Part shown: positions 50,391-59,778 of the stretch, piece by piece
Layout: each line of letters opens with the position of its first letter
Numbering within the stretch: the stretch's first letter is position 1
NCBI GenBank assembly: GCA_027486345.1
Contig: JAIXPH010000060.1
Location: forward strand, 38,231 to 102,230
Source of the DNA: Paracoccaceae bacterium
GTDB taxonomy: Bacteria; Pseudomonadota; Alphaproteobacteria; Rhodobacterales; Rhodobacteraceae
DNA: 64,000 nucleotides
Direction: 5' to 3'
The notes under the pieces: generated by a model
Databases searched by the model: none
Seen by the model: the letters and a program-made list of their open reading frames with translations, nothing else
Told to the model about the DNA's origin: nothing
Program-made: the position numbers and the translations under genes

Positions 50391-51393
50391 GACGCAGCCT
50401 CGGGTTCAAGACGGTATACAGAAGGTCCACGATCAGGTTCACGCCCGTGAAGATCACCGCGAACAGGATCACGATCCCTTGGATCAGCGGCAGGTCGCGG
50501 TTGATCACCGCATCAATGGCCATATTGCCCAGCCCCTCATAGGAAAACAGCCGTTCGATGATGACGGTCCCACCGATCAGAAAGGTGAACTGCACCCCCA
50601 CCAGCGTCAGCGTCGGCAGGGCGGCATTGCGCAGCGCCTCGCGCAGGATCACCCGCGTTTCGCCATAACCCTTGGTGCGCGACAAGGTGACGTAGTCCAG
50701 ATTCATCGTCTCTTTCAGCGATTGCTTCAAAAGCTGCACGATGATCGCCGCCAAGGGGATCGCCAGCGCCAGCGCGGGCATGAACATATGCGCCACGATA
50801 TCGGCCCAAAGGTCAAAGCGCAGGCGGAACAGGCTTTCGAACAGGTAGAAATCGGTGGTGAAGGGCAGCTCCAAAGACGGCGTCACCCGGCCCGAGATGT
50901 GGAAGATCGGCACCAACACCCCGAACAGCAGGATCAGCACCAGCCCCCACAGGAAATCCGGCACCGACAGCGCCATCCCGTTGGCCACATCAATCGCGCC
51001 CTCGGTCCGTCCACCCCGAAACCGCGTGCCCGCCAGCGCCGCCGCACCGCCAAGGATCATCGCCATCACCAAAGCCATGATCGACAATTCCAGCGTCGCA
51101 GGCAACCGCCCCAGCACCAGCGCCAAGACCGGTTGCCGCGTGGTGATCGAGGTGCCGAAATCCCCCTGCACCACACCCGACAGCCAGATGCCAAACTGCG
51201 TGATCATCGGCTTGTCCAGGCCATACAGCGCGGACAGCCGCGCGATATCCTCATCTGTCGCCCCGGGGGGCAACATCATGGCGATGGGATTACCGGGCAC
51301 CACCCGGATCACGAAGAACACGATCACCGCCACGCCCGCCAAGGTGATGGCCGTCGTCAGCAATCGCAGAAGAAGAACACGCAGAATCTGCAT
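50383..51393 (-). CDS. Peptide ABC importer permease (DppB-type)
   Basis: The product has 336 residues from the ATG complement at 51391-51393; a TTG 9 nt upstream is in frame but sits on top of the ribosome site. The N terminus MQILRVLLLRLLTTAITLAGVAVIVFFVIRVVPGNP is the DppB/OppB family start. FGTSITTRQPV and the EAA-type loop MNLDYVTLSRTKGYGE are visible. Six membrane helices. It forms the channel with the DppC-type permease. Confidence 0.88.
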   Translation of the reverse strand: MQILRVLLLRLLTTAITLAGVAVIVFFVIRVVPGNPIAMMLPPGATDEDIARLSALYGLDKPMITQFGIWLSGVVQGDFGTSITTRQPVLALVLGRLPATLELSIMALVMAMILGGAAALAGTRFRGGRTEGAIDVANGMALSVPDFLWGLVLILLFGVLVPIFHISGRVTPSLELPFTTDFYLFESLFRLRFDLWADIVAHMFMPALALAIPLAAIIVQLLKQSLKETMNLDYVTLSRTKGYGETRVILREALRNAALPTLTLVGVQFTFLIGGTVIIERLFSYEGLGNMAIDAVINRDLPLIQGIVILFAVIFTGVNLIVDLLYTVLNPRLRHG

Positions 51394-51478
51394 CGGCCCC
51401 AAGCCCTCCCTGCGTCACGCGCAAGGGTCGGGGGTCAACGCCCCCTCATTTTCTGTCTGAAAACATCCCACAGGGGGT

Positions 51479-51502
51479 CCGGGGGGGTGTGAAACCCCCC
51501 GG
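51479..51502 (-). terminator. GC hairpin between binding protein and permease
   Basis: On the - strand CCGGGGGG and CCCCCCGG (51502-51495 and 51486-51479) form an 8-bp stem with an 8-nt loop. It lies just after the binding-protein stop. Such hairpins commonly let the binding protein be made in excess over the membrane parts by partial termination or by protecting the 5' message. Confidence 0.6.
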
Positions 51503-51522
51503 CCTTTCCGCAAAAGCCGCGC

Positions 51523-53046
51523 TTAGGCCCGCTTCATCAGATGCGGCAAGAGCGAACCCGAGGCATGCGGCGTCACCACCACGCCCGGGGCGTGCAGGAT
51601 CGGCTGGACATATTGCAACAGCGGGATCACCAGCGCATTCTCGGCGATGTATTTGTCCACCGCTTTCCAGCCTTCGATGCGCTTGGCCTCATCGGCCTCC
51701 CCCCACAGCGGGCCGATCATGCCGATCAGGTCTTCGCCATCCCAAACCGAATGCGGCGACGGCCCGAACATCGCAAAGCCGGTGGAGGTCGTCGGATCAC
51801 CGACCGAGTTGCCCCAGTTGTAGAAGGCCGCAGGCGCAAGTTGATCCGCGCCGCGCAATTCGTAGTGCTTGGCGATCTCATAGACCTCGATCTCGGCCTC
51901 AATCCCGACCTTGCGCCACAGGCCGACGATGGCCTGGATCATCTCATAATCCTTGGGCTTGAAGCCCTTGGTGGTCTGGATCTTGAACTTCACCGGATTA
52001 TCAACGCTGTAGCCCGAGGCTGCCAGCAGTTCGACGGCCTTTTCCGGGCTGTATTCCACGGTGATCGAGGCGTCATAGGCCGCGTATTCCGGGGTTTGCA
52101 GGCTGTCGATCTTGACGCCATAGCCCGACAGCAGACGGTCGATGATGGCCTGTTTGTCGATGGCATGGGCGGCGGCTTTGCGGACGTTGGGGTCCGTCAT
52201 CACTTCGATATCGTTCAGGAAGATCATCCCGATGTCGGAAATGGGGGCTGCCACCCCGGCCAGCGGCCCGCCTTTCAGGCGGTCATATTCCTCATAGGGC
52301 ATTTCCAGCGTGACATGGGAGTTGCCGGATTCGACCTCGGCCACACGCGCGGCGGCATCGGGGACGAACTTGATCGTCACCGTGTCGAAATCAGGCTTGC
52401 CGCCCCAGTAGTTGGCGTTGGCCTTCAGCCGAACGAAAGCGTTGCGCTCGAACTTTTCGACCATATAGGGGCCGGTGCCAATCGGCGCGGCCTCGAAGCC
52501 CTCGGCGCCCACCTTTTCGTAATAGGCTTTCGGCAGGACGTAGCCGGTCAGGAAATACATCCACTTGAAGATGGTGGGGTCAAACTGCGCCACATCGGCG
52601 ATGACCTTGTTGCCCTCAACCCGGTGGTTGGCCAGCGTGCCCCAGACGAACTGGATCGGGCTGCCGGTTTCGGGCTTGGCGACGCGCGCCAGCGACCACG
52701 CCACATCCTCGGCGGTGAAGGGCGATCCGTCGTGCCAGGTCACGCCGTCGCGCACCGTCATCCAGACCTGCTTCTTGTCCTCGCTCCAGCCCCATTCGGT
52801 CAGCAGGCCGGGGGCGGGGGAGAGGTCAGGTTGTTGCAGGATGTATTGGTCAAAGACCGACTGATACAGGCCCTGAATGGTGGGGTTCACTGCCGACGGG
52901 CCGACCGTCGGGTCCCACGAGGGCAGGTTGACGTTATAGGCGATCACCAGTTCGTCGATCTGTTGGGCAAAGCTGGGCAGGCCCATCGTGCCCGCCGCGA
53001 AGGTCGCGGCAGAGAGCTTCAGCAGGCTCCGGCGGTTGAGTTTCAT
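51523..53046 (-). CDS. Peptide/solute ABC importer binding protein
   Basis: The product has 507 residues from the ATG complement at 53044-53046. The N terminus MKLNRRSLLKLSAATFAAG carries a twin-arginine-like motif NRRSLLK, so export through Tat is likely. The body is of SBP_bac_5 (DppA/OppA/NikA) type, with WMTVRDGVTWHDGSPFTAEDVAWSL, GTGPYMVEKFERNAFV, and VRKAAAHAIDKQAI. The ligand cannot be told from sequence. It leads the importer operon but may be cotranscribed from the oxidoreductase gene 44 nt upstream. Confidence 0.88.
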   Translation of the reverse strand: MKLNRRSLLKLSAATFAAGTMGLPSFAQQIDELVIAYNVNLPSWDPTVGPSAVNPTIQGLYQSVFDQYILQQPDLSPAPGLLTEWGWSEDKKQVWMTVRDGVTWHDGSPFTAEDVAWSLARVAKPETGSPIQFVWGTLANHRVEGNKVIADVAQFDPTIFKWMYFLTGYVLPKAYYEKVGAEGFEAAPIGTGPYMVEKFERNAFVRLKANANYWGGKPDFDTVTIKFVPDAAARVAEVESGNSHVTLEMPYEEYDRLKGGPLAGVAAPISDIGMIFLNDIEVMTDPNVRKAAAHAIDKQAIIDRLLSGYGVKIDSLQTPEYAAYDASITVEYSPEKAVELLAASGYSVDNPVKFKIQTTKGFKPKDYEMIQAIVGLWRKVGIEAEIEVYEIAKHYELRGADQLAPAAFYNWGNSVGDPTTSTGFAMFGPSPHSVWDGEDLIGMIGPLWGEADEAKRIEGWKAVDKYIAENALVIPLLQYVQPILHAPGVVVTPHASGSLLPHLMKRA

Positions 53047-53090
53047 GGTTTCGTTCCCTGTTGGTGGTTCTTTGTTGGTCTTGGTGGTCA

Positions 53091-54653
53091 TCAAGCCAGT
53101 TTCTGGGCCAGAAGGAAGCCCGATCCTGCCCCCGTCCCCGCGCCGGGCCAGACGGCGGCCCCGGTGAGGTGCAGGTTCTGGATCGGGGTCGACCCATCCG
53201 CGTGACCGCGAAGAGGTCGGAAGAGGAAATGCTGCGACAGGTGGTGACTGCCGCAAACCTGATCGCCGCCGATCAGGTTGGGGTTGTCGGCCTCCAGCTC
53301 CAGCGGCGTGACGATGCGTTGGCCGAGGATCTTGGCCCGCGTTCCGGGGGCATGCGCCTCAAGGATCGCCAGCGCGCGGTTGGCGAAGGGTTCCGCCGCC
53401 TGCGCCCAGTCGGTGGCGGTGATCTCACCCTTGGCATCGCCCGCGATGGTGCCGGGGGCCATGCGCACCTGCACCCAGAGCACATGCTTGCCCTCCGGCG
53501 CGCGCGAGGGGTCAAAGACCGTGGGTTGGCCCACCACCAAGATCGGCTCATCCGGCAACATCCCGGCCTGCGCTTGGGCATAGGTCCGCGCCATCTGGTC
53601 AAGGCTCGGTGCGATATGCACATAGGCATGGGATTGCAGCGCGGCCCCCGCCCGCCAATCGGGCAGACCGTCCAGCGCGAGGTGGATCATCATCGTCCCC
53701 GGCGCATGGCGGAAGTTGCCCATCGCCGTGTCAAAGGCAGGCGTCGTGCCGCCCGTCAGGCGGGGCAGGGCGCGTGGGGCGACCCCGGCAATCACGGCGC
53801 GTGTGGCGTCGATCTTGCGGCCATCGGCGAGTTCCACCCCCGTGGCCCGCCCGCCGGAATGGATGATCCGCGCCACGGACACGCCGGTTTCCACCACCCC
53901 GCCGCGTGCCGTGATCGCCGCCACCAGCGAACGCGTCACGGTATCCGCGCCGCCCTGACCGATCACCATGCCGAAGGCTTGGCCCGCCATGCCTTCCAGA
54001 TAGGGAAACATCGCGCCGCCCGCGACATCGGGGGCGAAGTCCAGATGCATCCCCCATGCGCCCAGCAGAGCCCGCACATGCGGATGCTCAAACGTCTCTT
54101 CCAGCCATGCGCGGGGAGATGAGAGCAGGAACCGCCCCAAATCCAAGGTGCCGCCCACCCCTTTGGCGCGGAGTGTTTTGAACATGAAATATGCAAGCGC
54201 ACGGAAATTCATCGGCGCGCCGAGCAGACCAAACAGGTGCGGTGCCTCGGCCCCGAATCGACTGACCAGCGTCTCCCAGGTCGCCGCGTCACGCGGGGAC
54301 AGCGCCCGGATCGCGGCGGTGGTTTCGGCCATGTCGGTCGAGACACCGACCCATGACCCATCCAGGAAAGACGATGAAAACGGCCGGTTCACCGGCACAA
54401 AGGCACAGCCATGTTGGCCCAATTCCGCGCCATAAGCCTTGAAAAACGCACTTCCGGCGAAGAGTGACAGGTTCATCGCGGCCCAGTCATGGCGAAAGCC
54501 GGGCAGGGTGTATTCGCCGGTTTTCACTGCACCCCCGGCCACCGTCGCCTGTTCGAAAACACCGACGCGCCAGCCGTTTGCCGATAAGTGCAGCGCCGCC
54601 GCCAAGGTGTTGTGGCCTGCCCCGATCAGGACCGCGTCGAACTGCCTGGCCAT
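53091..54653 (-). CDS. FAD-dependent oxidoreductase, phytoene-desaturase/PYROXD2-like (1)
   Basis: The product has 520 residues from the ATG complement at 54651-54653, which is preceded by a GGGGG-containing ribosome site. The FAD-binding motif GAGHNTLAAALHL begins at residue 11 and VFEQA marks the end of the second strand. The C terminus has the second FAD contact (PIQNLHLTGAAVWPGAGTGAGSGFLLA). The family covers carotenoid desaturases and PYROXD2-like oxidoreductases, and this copy sits in a catabolic rather than carotenoid context. It is a paralogue of the gene at 55578-57143. It is divergent from the cyclase gene across an AT-rich palindrome. Confidence 0.82.
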   Translation of the reverse strand: MARQFDAVLIGAGHNTLAAALHLSANGWRVGVFEQATVAGGAVKTGEYTLPGFRHDWAAMNLSLFAGSAFFKAYGAELGQHGCAFVPVNRPFSSSFLDGSWVGVSTDMAETTAAIRALSPRDAATWETLVSRFGAEAPHLFGLLGAPMNFRALAYFMFKTLRAKGVGGTLDLGRFLLSSPRAWLEETFEHPHVRALLGAWGMHLDFAPDVAGGAMFPYLEGMAGQAFGMVIGQGGADTVTRSLVAAITARGGVVETGVSVARIIHSGGRATGVELADGRKIDATRAVIAGVAPRALPRLTGGTTPAFDTAMGNFRHAPGTMMIHLALDGLPDWRAGAALQSHAYVHIAPSLDQMARTYAQAQAGMLPDEPILVVGQPTVFDPSRAPEGKHVLWVQVRMAPGTIAGDAKGEITATDWAQAAEPFANRALAILEAHAPGTRAKILGQRIVTPLELEADNPNLIGGDQVCGSHHLSQHFLFRPLRGHADGSTPIQNLHLTGAAVWPGAGTGAGSGFLLAQKLA

Positions 54654-54681
54654 GCTTCCCCCGCCAAAGTGACGCAGGGAT

Positions 54682-54701
54682 ATTTGCAAATGCATTTAAA
54701 T
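54682..54701. promoter_or_regulatory. AT-rich palindromic operator candidate
   Basis: The 20-bp block ATTTGCAAATGCATTTAAAT holds three overlapping perfect palindromes: ATTTGCAAAT (54682-54691), AAATGCATTT (54688-54697) and ATTTAAAT (54694-54701). It lies in the 128-bp gap between divergent genes starting at 54653 and 54782. It is a plausible site for the MarR protein encoded at 57140 and for both promoters. Confidence 0.5.
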
Positions 54702-54781
54702 CTGTCTAGCATGATTCCATGACGTCCGGACAACAACCGGCGCGGACCAAGCCGGGCTGTCCGGCCAACAGGGAGACGATG

Positions 54782-55573
54782 ATGACCTCTGCAAGCGTGC
54801 TGCAATCCTTGGCGGGACTGCTCGCCTCGGGCGGGATCGAGGTGGTGGATTGTTCCGGCGTGCTGGGCCCGGAAACCCCGCTGCTGAAACTGCCGCCGGA
54901 TTTTGCCAAGGACACCCCGCCGATCAAGATTCACCGCATCAGCGAATATGACCAGAACGGTCCGTTCTGGGCGTGGAACTGGCTGGAACTGGGCGAACAT
55001 TCGGGCACCCACTTTGACGCGCCGCACCATTGGATCACCGGCAAGGATTACCCGGATGGCTACACCGACACGCTAAACGTCCAGCGTCTGGTTGCCCCGG
55101 TCAACGTGCTGGACTTCGCCGCCGAATGCGCCGCCAATCCCGATTTCCTGCTGACCATCGACCATGTGAAAGCGTGGGAGGCCAAACATGGCGCGATCAA
55201 CGCAGGCGAATGGGTGGTGCTGCGCTCGGATTGGGACAAGCGCGCGCATGACGAAAACCTGTTTCTGAACGCCAATGAAACCGGCCCGCACACCCCCGGC
55301 CCGACGGCAGAGGTGATCGAATACCTGATCGGCAAGGGCATCGTCGGTTGGGGCAGCCAGTGTATCGGCACCGATGCCGGTCAAGCGGGCGGCATGACGC
55401 CGCCCTTCCCGGCGCATAACCTCTTGCACAAGAACAACTGCTTCGGTCTGGCGTCGCTGGCGAACCTCGACAAGCTGCCCGCCAAAGGGGCGATCCTGAT
55501 TGCAGCGCCTTTGAAGATCAAAGAGGGCACGGGCTCGCCCATCCGCGCGCTGGCGCTGGTGGCGAAGGGCTGA
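54782..55573 (+). CDS. Cyclase-family metal hydrolase (kynurenine formamidase/isatin hydrolase-like)
   Basis: The product has 263 residues from the ATG at 54782, with GGGAG (54771-54775) 6 nt upstream; an adjacent ATG at 54779 would add one Met. The metal-binding motif HSGTHFDAPHHW matches HxGTHxDxPxH of the PF04199 cyclase family, which includes kynurenine formamidase and isatin hydrolase, both in tryptophan or indole breakdown. Late conserved residues include VGWGSQCIGTDAGQAGG. It begins the + strand operon and is followed 4 nt later by an FAD oxidoreductase gene, with IOR further on, which favours an aromatic or indole substrate. The exact reaction is inferred. Confidence 0.85.
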   Translation: MTSASVLQSLAGLLASGGIEVVDCSGVLGPETPLLKLPPDFAKDTPPIKIHRISEYDQNGPFWAWNWLELGEHSGTHFDAPHHWITGKDYPDGYTDTLNVQRLVAPVNVLDFAAECAANPDFLLTIDHVKAWEAKHGAINAGEWVVLRSDWDKRAHDENLFLNANETGPHTPGPTAEVIEYLIGKGIVGWGSQCIGTDAGQAGGMTPPFPAHNLLHKNNCFGLASLANLDKLPAKGAILIAAPLKIKEGTGSPIRALALVAKG

Positions 55574-55577
55574 GGCG

Positions 55578-57143
55578 ATGCAGCCCGATCACATCATCAT
55601 CGGCAGCGGGATCAACGCTTTGGTCGCAGGCGCGATGCTGGCCCTGAAAGGCCAGCGCGTCCTGCTGCTGGAGCGGGAACAGGTTCCCGGTGGCTGTCTT
55701 CGGACCGAGGAGATCACCCTTCCCGGTTTCCAGCATGATGTGATGGCGGCGACTTGGGTCTTGTTCATGACCTCTCCGGCGGGGGCCGCACTTGGCCCCC
55801 ACCTTGCCCGGCATGGGTTCGACTATTGCCACACGCCACACCCGACCGCCGTGTTGCGGCCAGATGGGCAGGCGCTGGTGCTGACGACCGACCGGGCCAA
55901 GAACATCGCCGCCTTCAACGCCTTGGCCGCCGGGGACGGCGACCGTCACGCCGCCGATGTCGGCGGGATCGAGGCGGATGCGCCCTTCCTGTTCTCCTTG
56001 CTTGGCGGGTCGCTGTGGTCCTGGCCCACGGCGAAACTGCTGTGGGGGCAGGTGCGCAAACGCGGGCTGCGCGGGCTGGCGGCGTGGTTCGGCACAGCGC
56101 TGACACCGGCGCGTGGATGGCTGGAGACAGGGTATCAATCGCCCCTCGTGCAGGCGCTTTACGCGCCGTGGGTGCTGCATTGCGGGCTGACGCCCGAGTC
56201 CACCTATTCCGGCCAGATGGGCAAAGTGATTGCCTTTGCGCTAGAGGCGGCGGGGGCACCGATCGTCAAGGGCGGGTCTGGCCGTGCGGTGCAGGCGTTC
56301 AAAGCCCTCATTCAGGAAAAAGGCGGCGAAATCCGCTGCAACAGTGACGTTGACCGCATCCTTGTGACGGATGGCCGCGTGCGCGGTGTGGCGCTGACCA
56401 CGGGCGAAGAGATCAAGGCGGGTTCCGTCCTCGCCTCTGTCGCGCCGGGGCAGTTGCAAGCGCGGCTCTTGCGTGACGTGAACCTGCCCGAAGATCAGGC
56501 AGCGGCCAAGGCGTTCCGCCACGGGCGCGGCAATTTCCAACTGCATTACGCGCTGGACAAGCACCCGGAATGGCTGAGCCCCGGTCTGGATGATGTGGCG
56601 CTGATCCATATGGCGGACGGGATCGATTCCGTCTCGAAGTCCGCGAATGAGGCAGAACGCGGCATGCTGCCCGCCACCCCCACCATCTGCGTGGGCCAAC
56701 CGCACCGCCTTGATCCGTCGCGCTGCCCCGATGGCAAGGCGATCCTCTGGCTGCAAATCCCCGACGCCCCCCGCGTGGTCAAGGGCGATGCCGCTGGCGA
56801 CATCCCGACCGATGGCACATGGTCCGAAGCCACCCGCGAAGCATTTGCCGACCGGATCGAGTCGATCCTGCGCCGTCACATCAAAGACTTCGACGCCATC
56901 AAACTGGCCCGCCGCGCCTATTCCCCGGCGGATCTGGAACGGATGAACGTCAACCTTGTGGGCGGTGATCCTTACGGCGGGCTGTGCAGCATCGACCAGT
57001 TCTTCATTTTCCGCCCCTATGTCCATTCCACCAATGGTGTGGGCCTTGTGCGCGGGCTGATCCATATCGGCGCTTCGACCCATCCCGGCCCCGGTCTGGG
57101 CGGCGGGTCAGGCTTCCTTGCCGCGAAAAGGCTGGGCGCATGA
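55578..57143 (+). CDS. FAD-dependent oxidoreductase, phytoene-desaturase/PYROXD2-like (2)
   Basis: The product has 521 residues from the ATG at 55578 with GAGG 5 nt upstream. The dinucleotide-binding motif GSGINALVAGAMLALKG starts near residue 8, followed by VLLLERE. The C terminus LIHIGASTHPGPGLGGGSGFLAAKRL matches that of the paralogue at 53091-54653, and NLVGGDPYGG parallels NLIGGDQVCG there. The two paralogues flank the cyclase gene in opposite orientation, suggesting either a heteromeric enzyme or successive oxidations. Its stop overlaps the MarR start by 4 nt. Confidence 0.83.
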   Translation: MQPDHIIIGSGINALVAGAMLALKGQRVLLLEREQVPGGCLRTEEITLPGFQHDVMAATWVLFMTSPAGAALGPHLARHGFDYCHTPHPTAVLRPDGQALVLTTDRAKNIAAFNALAAGDGDRHAADVGGIEADAPFLFSLLGGSLWSWPTAKLLWGQVRKRGLRGLAAWFGTALTPARGWLETGYQSPLVQALYAPWVLHCGLTPESTYSGQMGKVIAFALEAAGAPIVKGGSGRAVQAFKALIQEKGGEIRCNSDVDRILVTDGRVRGVALTTGEEIKAGSVLASVAPGQLQARLLRDVNLPEDQAAAKAFRHGRGNFQLHYALDKHPEWLSPGLDDVALIHMADGIDSVSKSANEAERGMLPATPTICVGQPHRLDPSRCPDGKAILWLQIPDAPRVVKGDAAGDIPTDGTWSEATREAFADRIESILRRHIKDFDAIKLARRAYSPADLERMNVNLVGGDPYGGLCSIDQFFIFRPYVHSTNGVGLVRGLIHIGASTHPGPGLGGGSGFLAAKRLGA

Positions 57144-57628
57144 CCGATCAATCCCCGCCCGAAAAGCCGCCCGGAACCTTGCCCAGATTGGGCGAAGTCG
57201 GGCTGACCAATTACGCGCCCTACCTGATGAACCGCATCATGGGGCGCTATAACGCCAGCCTGCGCGATGAGATGGCGGGCCTTGGCCTGACCACGCCGAA
57301 GATGCGCGCGCTCGCGGTGCTTTCCGTGATCGACGGGCCGCTGATCCGCGAACTGGCGGTCTATTCCGTGGTTGAACAATCCACCCTGTCGCGCGCCTTG
57401 GACCAACTCGCCACCGATGGTCTGATCCGGCGCGAGGCTGACAGCAGCGACAGCCGCGCCACCCGCATCTTCATCACCGATGCCGGGCGCAGCACCTTTG
57501 ACACGCTTTGGCCCCGCATGGCCGAGGCGCAATCCCGCATGTTCCGCGGCATCCCCGACGACGAACGCCGCGCTTTTGTCGGCACGTTGCAGAAGATGCT
57601 GACGAACATCCGCAAGCATGAGATCTGA
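57140..57628 (+). CDS. MarR-family transcriptional regulator
   Basis: The product has 162 residues. The ATG at 57140 overlaps the oxidoreductase stop (ATGA). The winged-helix core is MRALAVLSVIDGPLIRELAVYSVVEQSTLSRALDQLATDGLIRREADSSDSRATRIFIT in four parts: recognition helix STLSRALDQL, wing DSSDSRATRIF with the conserved D-x-R. Flanking helices would form the dimer. It sits inside the catabolic operon, so it probably responds to a pathway compound and controls the divergent promoters at 54654-54781. Confidence 0.86.
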   Translation: MTDQSPPEKPPGTLPRLGEVGLTNYAPYLMNRIMGRYNASLRDEMAGLGLTTPKMRALAVLSVIDGPLIRELAVYSVVEQSTLSRALDQLATDGLIRREADSSDSRATRIFITDAGRSTFDTLWPRMAEAQSRMFRGIPDDERRAFVGTLQKMLTNIRKHEI

Positions 57629-57630
57629 CG

Positions 57631-59778
57631 ATGGCAGAACGGTCCTTCAAGGCGGAAGTCGAACATCTGCGGCTGGGGGATGGCCAGACCTTCACGGGTG
57701 AGGGGATATTGGCGATCACCAAGGCGCTGTTGGAAAACGGCGTGGCCTATGTCGGCGGCTATCAGGGCGCGCCGATCAGCCATCTGATGGACGTTCTCGC
57801 CGATGCCGAGGAATTGCTGGGCGAGTTGGGCATAAGGTTTGAGGCCAACGCCAATGAGGCGGCGGCGGCGGCGATGCTGGCGGCCTCGGTCCATTATCCC
57901 ATGCGCGGGGCGGTGACGTTCAAGGGGTCGGTCGGGGTCAATGTGGCCTCGGACGCTTTGGCGAACCTCGCCTCCAGCGGGGTGAACGGTGGCGCTTTGA
58001 TCATCGTGGGCGAGGATTACGGCGAGGGTTCCAGCATCATGCAGGAACGCAGCCACGCCTTCGCGATGAAATCGCAGTTCTGGCTACTGGACCCGCGCCC
58101 GAACCTGCCTTGCATCACCAAGGCGGTGAAGGACGGGTTTGAGCTGTCAGAGGCGTCGAATACCCCCGTCATGCTGATGGTGCGCATCCGGTCCTGCCAT
58201 GTGACCGGGTCCTTCCAGACCCGCGACAACCAGCGCCCCAAACTGACCGTGCGTGAGGCGCTTTCCAACCCGCAATCCGACTTCGCCCGCGTCGTGCTGC
58301 CGCCGATGTCCTATGCGCATGAGCAGGACAAGATCAAAAACCGCTGGCCCAATGCGGAAAAGTTCATCCGTGAGCGCGGCTTGAATGAGGTCTTCGGCCC
58401 CAAATCCGCGCCGGTCGGTCTGGTGCTGCAAGGCGGGATGTATAACGGCGTGATCCGCGCACTTCAGCGTCTCGGTCTGGCCGATCTGCACGGCAATTCC
58501 GACGTGCCGCTCTATGTGCTGAACGTGACCTATCCTTTGCTTTCGTCGGAATTCTTGCAGTTCTGCGAGGGCAAGGATCAGGTTCTGGTGATCGAAGAAG
58601 GTCAGCCGGAGTTCATCGAACAGCAGTTGACGACCTTCCTTTACCGCGCCGGATCGTCGGTGCGGCTGCGTGGCAAGGATATCCTGCCGATGGCGGGGGA
58701 ATACACCGGCCAAGTCATGCTGGACGCGCTGACAGCCTTTCTGAAACAGGCCGCGCCCGACATGCTGCCCGCCACCGTCCGCGCCCCGAATGAGGATCGC
58801 CCGCAGATCCCGGACCTGACCAAAACCGTACCGATCCGCCCGCCGGGGTTCTGCACCGGCTGCCCGGAACGCCCGATCTTTGCGGCGATGAAGCTGGTGC
58901 AAAAGGAAACCGGCAAGCTACAGATCAGCGCCGATATTGGCTGTCACCTGTTTGCCGCTTTGCCGCCGTTCGAAATCGGCGGCGCGACCATGGGCTATGG
59001 CCTTGGCCCGGCCGCCAATGCCGCCTTTGACGGCGGCGGGGAACGCCGCCCGGTGTCGATCATCGGGGATGGCGGGTTCTGGCATAACGGCCTGTCGTCC
59101 AGCTTTACCAACATGGCCTTCAACAAATCCGATGGCGTGGCGGTGATCGTGGACAACTACTATTCCGCCGCGACCGGGGGGCAGGACATCATGTCCTCCC
59201 GCGCCGACAACCCGACCAAGGCGACGAAACACCCGATCACCAAGGCGCTCAAGGGCATCGGCATCGATTGGGTCCGCCAAGTGGACCGCACCTATGACGT
59301 CGCCAAGATGCGCGATGTGCTGCGCGAGGCGCTGACGACCGACACGCCCGGGCCAAAGGTGATCGTGGCCTCGTCCGAGTGTATGCTGAACAAGCAACGC
59401 CGCGAAAAACCCTTGCAGGCCAAGGCGATCAAGGATGGTCGCCGGGTCGAGGCCCCGCGTTTCGGCGTGGATGAGGATGTCTGCACCGGCGATCACGCCT
59501 GTATCCGGCTGTCGGGCTGTCCGTCGCTGTCGCTAAAGAAACTGGATGACCCGCTGCGCGATGACCCGGTGGCCAGCATCGACCAATCCTGCGTCGGCTG
59601 CGGCAATTGTGGTGAGGTGGCGGATGCCGCCGTCCTTTGCCCGTCGTTTTACCGCGCCGATGTGGTCCATAACCCCAGCGCGTGGGAATCCCGCATGGCC
59701 CGCCTTGCCACTCGCATCATCGGCTGGCTGCAATCACGCCGCGCCGCCCGCCGCCTGAATTTTGAGGGCACCGCATGA
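57631..59778 (+). CDS. iorA: Indolepyruvate ferredoxin oxidoreductase, alpha subunit
   Basis: The product has 715 residues. The N-terminal pyrimidine-binding module carries GGYQGAPISHLMDVL and EANANEAAAAAML. The TPP/metal region is CTGCPERPIFAAMK and GDGGFWHNGLSSSFTN...DNYYSAATGGQD. The C-terminal ferredoxin domain has a full [4Fe-4S] set C654, C657, C660 and C670 (SCVGCGNCG...LCPSF). The other set reads CTGDHAC: C618, C624 and C630 are present, but the usual second Cys is Asp621. The enzyme oxidatively decarboxylates aryl-pyruvates from aromatic amino acids to acyl-CoA with ferredoxin. Its stop overlaps the beta-subunit start. The symbol reflects homology and not a tested substrate. Confidence 0.88.
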   Translation: MAERSFKAEVEHLRLGDGQTFTGEGILAITKALLENGVAYVGGYQGAPISHLMDVLADAEELLGELGIRFEANANEAAAAAMLAASVHYPMRGAVTFKGSVGVNVASDALANLASSGVNGGALIIVGEDYGEGSSIMQERSHAFAMKSQFWLLDPRPNLPCITKAVKDGFELSEASNTPVMLMVRIRSCHVTGSFQTRDNQRPKLTVREALSNPQSDFARVVLPPMSYAHEQDKIKNRWPNAEKFIRERGLNEVFGPKSAPVGLVLQGGMYNGVIRALQRLGLADLHGNSDVPLYVLNVTYPLLSSEFLQFCEGKDQVLVIEEGQPEFIEQQLTTFLYRAGSSVRLRGKDILPMAGEYTGQVMLDALTAFLKQAAPDMLPATVRAPNEDRPQIPDLTKTVPIRPPGFCTGCPERPIFAAMKLVQKETGKLQISADIGCHLFAALPPFEIGGATMGYGLGPAANAAFDGGGERRPVSIIGDGGFWHNGLSSSFTNMAFNKSDGVAVIVDNYYSAATGGQDIMSSRADNPTKATKHPITKALKGIGIDWVRQVDRTYDVAKMRDVLREALTTDTPGPKVIVASSECMLNKQRREKPLQAKAIKDGRRVEAPRFGVDEDVCTGDHACIRLSGCPSLSLKKLDDPLRDDPVASIDQSCVGCGNCGEVADAAVLCPSFYRADVVHNPSAWESRMARLATRIIGWLQSRRAARRLNFEGTA

